A stretch of 64,000 bases of DNA from DAIDKA01 sp963708865 (lineage in GTDB: Bacteria > Pseudomonadota > Gammaproteobacteria > Steroidobacterales > Steroidobacteraceae). Every line of letters begins with the position of its first letter. Position 1 is the first letter of the stretch. The translations under genes were made by a program, and so were the position numbers. Positions 63,016 through 64,000 of this stretch are shown here, one piece after another. Where the stretch lies: contig CAVPUC010000005.1 of the NCBI GenBank assembly GCA_963708865.1, forward strand, positions 393,271 through 457,270. The letters are read 5' to 3'. The notes below the pieces were generated by a model. That model made no database searches, had not been told where the DNA came from, and saw only the letters and a program-made list of their open reading frames with translations.

Positions 63016-64000
63016 ATGAACTTAGAAAATGACTACAGTCGACTGCCGGGCACGCTATACACGCGGCTTGATCCGGTACCGGTGGTCGCCCCACGACTCA
63101 TCAAGTTCAATGAAGCGCTTGCGAGCGAGTTGCGCCTCGAATTGAACTCAAGCGATCTAGAGCATCTGGCGAGGATATTCAGTGGCAACGAGAAACTGCC
63201 TGGTAGCCAGCCAATCGCTTTAGCGTACGCCGGTCATCAATTCGGGAGCTTTGTACCTCGCCTGGGCGATGGACGGGCGGTACTCCTGGGCGAAGCGCGT
63301 GATCACCGCGGAATACTCAAAGACATACAGCTCAAAGGGGCGGGGCGTACTGCCTACTCTCGGGGCGGCGATGGCAGGGCAGCGTTGGGTCCGGTTCTAA
63401 GGGAATACCTGGTGAGCGAGGCGATGACGGCAATGGGCATTCCCTCGACGCGGTCATTGGCAGCCGTCTGGACTGGGGAAAGGGTGAGTCGAGGACCTTC
63501 TTCGTTGCCCGGGGCAATCCTGACGCGCGTGGCTAGCAGCCATGTCCGCGTCGGAACTTTCCAATACCTGGCTGCCCAGGGTGACACACAGACGCTGCGA
63601 AGTCTTGCCGATTACATCATCGATCGCCATTACCCGGAGGCGAGGCTATCGGATACACCCTATCGGCGCCTTCTTGATCTTGTCGTGGATCGGCAAGCGG
63701 TCCTCATCGCGCAGTGGATGAAGGTGGGCTTCATTCACGGTGTCATGAACACGGACAATACGAGCGTCGTGGGCGAAACCATAGACTATGGGCCTTGCGC
63801 TTTTATGGACGCCTACGACCCGCAAGCGGTGTTCAGCTCCATCGACCAGAACGGTCGATACTCATTCTCTAATCAGCCGACTATCGCGCAATGGAACTTG
63901 GCGAGATTTGCGGAAACATTGCTGCCGCTATTCGGTGCAGAACACGATCAGTCGATTGCTCAGGCCACAGAATCGATCAACGCCTATTCCGCCAAGTTTG
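63016..64000 (+). CDS. selO: SelO/YdiU family protein adenylyltransferase, 3' end beyond window
   Basis: 328 residues visible, uninterrupted. 'NDYSRLPGTLYTRLDPVPVV', 'ALAYAGHQFGSFVPRLGDGR', 'DIQLKGAGRTAYSRGGDGRA' (nucleotide-binding glycine-rich stretch), 'GAILTRVASSHVRVGTFQYL' and 'HGVMNTDNTSVVGETIDYGP' are the SelO pseudokinase motifs, with catalytic Asp and Asn in MNTDN and Asp of 'IDYGP'. SelO transfers AMP to Ser/Thr/Tyr residues of redox proteins. The Sec/Cys C-terminus lies outside the window. Confidence 0.95.
   Translation, partial: MNLENDYSRLPGTLYTRLDPVPVVAPRLIKFNEALASELRLELNSSDLEHLARIFSGNEKLPGSQPIALAYAGHQFGSFVPRLGDGRAVLLGEARDHRGILKDIQLKGAGRTAYSRGGDGRAALGPVLREYLVSEAMTAMGIPSTRSLAAVWTGERVSRGPSSLPGAILTRVASSHVRVGTFQYLAAQGDTQTLRSLADYIIDRHYPEARLSDTPYRRLLDLVVDRQAVLIAQWMKVGFIHGVMNTDNTSVVGETIDYGPCAFMDAYDPQAVFSSIDQNGRYSFSNQPTIAQWNLARFAETLLPLFGAEHDQSIAQATESINAYSAKF

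Noticed and set aside
1..64000. CRISPR arrays, insertion sequences, prophage or integrase genes
   Set aside because: No regularly spaced repeats, transposase, integrase or phage structural protein could be recognised on either strand.

Overview
The window looks like chromosomal DNA of a GC-rich, aerobic, aromatic-degrading proteobacterium. I lean towards Gammaproteobacteria of the Steroidobacterales/Nevskiales type. The reasons are the mixture of an STN-domain TonB receptor, an UrcA protein, a GloVer-repeat lipoprotein, an ECF sigma factor paired with a Ser/Thr kinase-TPR protein, LigAB, Tat-exported and cytosolic SDRs, and MtnP/MtnA. This placement is inference; there is no rRNA gene to test it. 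No CRISPR array, complete tRNA, transposase or integrase was seen.

Layout. 1-3.8 kb (minus): a response regulator/histidine kinase pair reads into a DUF347 four-repeat membrane protein, an outer-membrane barrel protein and a flavin reductase cut by the window edge. 3.9-8.3 kb: a SYLF protein, a tannase/feruloyl-esterase-type hydrolase, a LysR regulator and ligAB (protocatechuate 4,5-dioxygenase), a small aromatic-ester catabolic block. 8.4-16.9 kb: a compact cluster with ManA, a eukaryotic-type (HAD) phosphomannomutase-like protein, a RibD-C reductase, a GT4 glycosyltransferase, a divergent PTPS/QueD-like protein, an MDR dehydrogenase, a CDP-alcohol phosphatidyltransferase, a membrane sulfatase-fold transferase and a methyltransferase. 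It reads as an undescribed pteridine/mannose/lipid conjugate pathway. 16.9-22.5 kb: RcnB-like protein, Tat-SDR, MtnP, a 24-residue membrane peptide, a quinone oxidoreductase and a seven-repeat GloVer lipoprotein. 23.2-32.8 kb: TonB receptor, UrcA, ECF sigma factor, kinase-TPR protein, a 68-residue peptide, a SagB-type dehydrogenase without YcaO, and a c-type cytochrome. 32.8-40.9 kb: a second two-component system facing an RND efflux set (outer membrane factor, adaptor, heavy-metal-type pump). 40.9-44.0 kb: mtnA with a fused class II aldolase/SDR, which together with MtnP outlines a methylthioadenosine/5-deoxyribose DHAP shunt. 44.2-48 kb: PadR, a truncated FecR-like protein and two permeases with no ATPase. 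48-49.8 kb: an AT-rich promoter island and a HipBA module. 49.8-57.4 kb: small membrane proteins, an SDR, a SnoaL-like protein, an AAHS aromatic-acid transporter, a 3-hydroxyisobutyrate-dehydrogenase family enzyme and a prohibitin. 58-60.7 kb: a TetR regulator and two SDRs sharing an operator-like motif. 60.8-64 kb: a tRNA-Pro 3' fragment, a lipoprotein paralogous to one at 54 kb, a zeta-toxin-type remnant and the start of selO.

Many genes are interrupted by single-base indels. Outside the RND pump I count about 27 insertions and 6 deletions, clustered at 5.9-15.6 kb; the pump (37.8-40.5 kb) has roughly 20 more. Between the shifts the protein sequence is intact and conserved, so insertion-biased sequencing or assembly error is more likely than gene decay. 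These loci are typed as pseudogene because their frames are broken as given; coordinates describe the whole restored gene.
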